This document shows positions 6,817-7,680 of a DNA stretch of 7,680 nt, piece by piece. Made by a program: the position numbers and the translations under genes. The notes under the pieces are model-generated. The model saw nothing but the letters and a program-made list of their open reading frames with translations, made no database searches and was not told the DNA's origin. Every line of letters starts with the position of its first letter. Position 1 is the first letter of the stretch. The stretch lies in the NCBI GenBank assembly GCA_024642805.1, contig JAHEAK010000232.1:1-7680 (forward strand). Direction: 5' to 3'. Origin of the DNA: Kofleriaceae bacterium. GTDB lineage: Bacteria; Myxococcota_A; Polyangia; Haliangiales; Haliangiaceae.

Positions 6817-6873
6817 TTACAGAGGCGTCCCGCTCAGCTCGCACTCGTAGATGCGAGGTGAGTGCCAGCGCAT
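6817..6873 (-). CDS. Possible 18-residue ORF inside repeat copy B
   Basis: ATG at 6873-6871 opens MRWHSPRIYECELSGTPL, ending in TAA at 6819-6817. Repeat copy A can be read as SPCIYEFELTGTPI with TAA at the same place, so the pattern SP-x-IYE-x-EL-x-GTP-x-stop is shared. There is no ribosome binding site, and copy A has no matching start codon because a 5-base length difference lies upstream. It could be a leader peptide, the relic of a gene's 3' end, or an accident of a conserved hairpin. I favour one of the last two. Confidence 0.2.
   Translation of the reverse strand: MRWHSPRIYECELSGTPL
6823..6871. repeat. Copy B of a ~50-bp hairpin repeat
   Basis: This is the second copy of the element at 6092-6144, in the same orientation and about 730 bp away. 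The stem here is GCACTC (6841-6846) with GAGTGC (6860-6865), plus a G-U pair (6847/6859), around a loop that keeps TAGATGC. Relative to copy A, an A-T pair (6111/6133) has become C-G (6842/6864). It follows the stop of the lipoprotein gene (6884-6882) and precedes the TTG start of the membrane-protein gene, so it could separate or tune their expression. No T-run follows. Confidence 0.7.
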
Positions 6874-6881
6874 CACTGCTG

Positions 6882-7430
6882 TCATTCGCCAGCGGCAAGG
6901 CTGGTACAGATCGCCTCGATCGTCTGGACCTGTTCGGGGCTTCCCGTGCCTCGACAATTGATTGTGCGATCAGCAAAGGCGTGAGCGATGATTAGGCCGC
7001 GACCACGTTGCGTGGTGAAGTCGACGCGATAGCCATCGTCGGTTTTGCTGTGAGTCACGTCGCTACCACCTAGCAAGGTCTCTGCGGAGATCACGGCCTT
7101 GTCCTCAGCGAAGTCGATGGCTGCGTCGCGGATTTCGACTCCCATCAGAGGCAAGACGCGGCACGCAGGATCGACAGGCATCAACATCGCCCGCTGCTCT
7201 TCATCCACCTTGGCGATCGCACATTCAGGCGCCTTGAGAGTGAGACCCAAGCCCTTGAGCGCAATCACCTGGTCGTTGGCTGGCGGTGGCGGCGGCGCCT
7301 TGGCAGCAGAGCTGGTCGCCTCGACCTTGACAGGAGCAAGCGTGGTGGCCTCCTTGTCCTCAGAAGATTTCTTGTCGGCACAGGCGCCAGCAAGGAGTAG
7401 AAGGACCCCAAGTAGATGGTGTGTGCGCAC
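6882..7430 (-). CDS. Hypothetical lipoprotein with four cysteines in its folded part
   Basis: The 182-residue product starts with GTG at 7430 and a lipoprotein signal peptide: MRTHHLLGVLLLLAGAC, with Cys17 to be lipidated. Ala18 at +2 does not suggest inner-membrane retention, so an outer-membrane anchor is likely. Residues 18-52 are a charged and Pro-rich tether (KKSSEDKEATT, then PPPPPA). The folded part, ~53-182, holds Cys70, Cys90, Cys159 and Cys175, which could form two disulfides in the periplasm. The last segment, NCRGTGSPEQVQTIEAICTSL, has two cysteines flanking a helix. I do not recognise the family. No clear Shine-Dalgarno precedes the GTG, but the signal peptide fixes the start closely. 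It lies downstream of tRNA-Ala and its terminator, so it probably has its own promoter in the gap of about 80 bp. Confidence 0.82.
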   Translation of the reverse strand: MRTHHLLGVLLLLAGACADKKSSEDKEATTLAPVKVEATSSAAKAPPPPPANDQVIALKGLGLTLKAPECAIAKVDEEQRAMLMPVDPACRVLPLMGVEIRDAAIDFAEDKAVISAETLLGGSDVTHSKTDDGYRVDFTTQRGRGLIIAHAFADRTINCRGTGSPEQVQTIEAICTSLAAGE

Positions 7431-7511
7431 AAGTAGAGTTTAGCTGCATATCGTGCTCAAGGTGCTGGCAGGAGGCAAACGATGAATCGTCTCCCGTCTC
7501 CCCGAAAACGA

Positions 7512-7545
7512 AAAAGCTGGGAATCCCGTCAAAGAAGTCCCAGCG
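7512..7545 (-). terminator. Intrinsic terminator of the tRNA-Ala transcript
   Basis: On the minus strand GCTGGGA (7545-7539) pairs perfectly with TCCCAGC (7523-7517) across a 15-nt loop and is followed at once by TTTTT (7516-7512) and, after CG, another TTTT. It begins 17 bp after the tRNA 3' end, where a Rho-independent terminator is expected. The loop is long, and an alternative inner pairing GGGATTCCC exists. Confidence 0.75.
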
Positions 7546-7561
7546 ATTCCGATTACCTTCG

Positions 7562-7634
<73 letters not shown>

Positions 7635-7680
7635 GTTGCCTGGTGGTCAGGCGCTTTGTAGGTAGCAATGGCGGTGGGCG

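Noticed and set aside
4091..7545. GCTGGG...CCCAGC hairpins at 4091-4112 and 7517-7545 as copies of one repeat
   Set aside because: Only the short stem ends agree. Loops, lengths and flanks differ, so they look like independent hairpins.

Overview
The window is GC-rich bacterial chromosome with no phage, insertion sequence or CRISPR signal. The gene types suggest a Gram-negative delta-proteobacterium or myxobacterium-like organism. There are two or three lipoproteins, one with a Pro-rich tether, and a very large secreted DUF5916/CBM9-like protein. There are also TetR and LysR regulators and a tRNA gene whose CCA tail is not encoded. The taxonomic guess is weak and rests on gene style and composition.

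Left part (1-841): a minus-strand TetR/AcrR regulator of NemR type (236-814) has a perfect 18-bp palindrome just upstream of its start (824-841). That palindrome matches the E. coli NemR box consensus. Downstream of it, and running off the left edge, is the N-terminus of a lipoprotein (1-189). The next 500 bp (842-1341) contain no convincing intact gene. They hold what looks like the last two dozen codons of a lost LysR-type regulator and a longer startless open frame.

Centre (1342-5002): one 882-residue plus-strand gene encodes an exported DUF5916 protein with an N-terminal CBM9-like domain and a long beta-rich C-terminal part. It converges on a LysR regulator (4115-5002, minus).

LysR/oxidoreductase pair (4115-6089): the LysR gene is divergent from a zinc-free MDR-type NADPH quinone oxidoreductase/enone reductase (5094-6089). 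The 91-bp gap holds a readable promoter, a T-N11-A dyad over its -35 box, and a second dyad lying across the LysR start codon. This is the classical layout of a LysR protein controlling its divergent neighbour and itself. A NemR-like TetR and a quinone/enone-type reductase nearby would fit electrophile or quinone detoxification, but they are about 4 kb apart and the link is inference.

Right part (6090-7680): a minus-strand run reads tRNA-Ala(CGC) with its intrinsic terminator, then a lipoprotein with four cysteines in its folded part (6882-7430), then a two-helix membrane protein of unknown family (6179-6799). Each of these two protein genes is followed by a copy of a ~50-bp repeat (6092-6144 and 6823-6871). 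The copies share a hairpin with one compensatory base-pair change, and both can also be read as the same short peptide ending. This repeat is the most unusual thing in the window. Nothing else points to a clearly new biological system.
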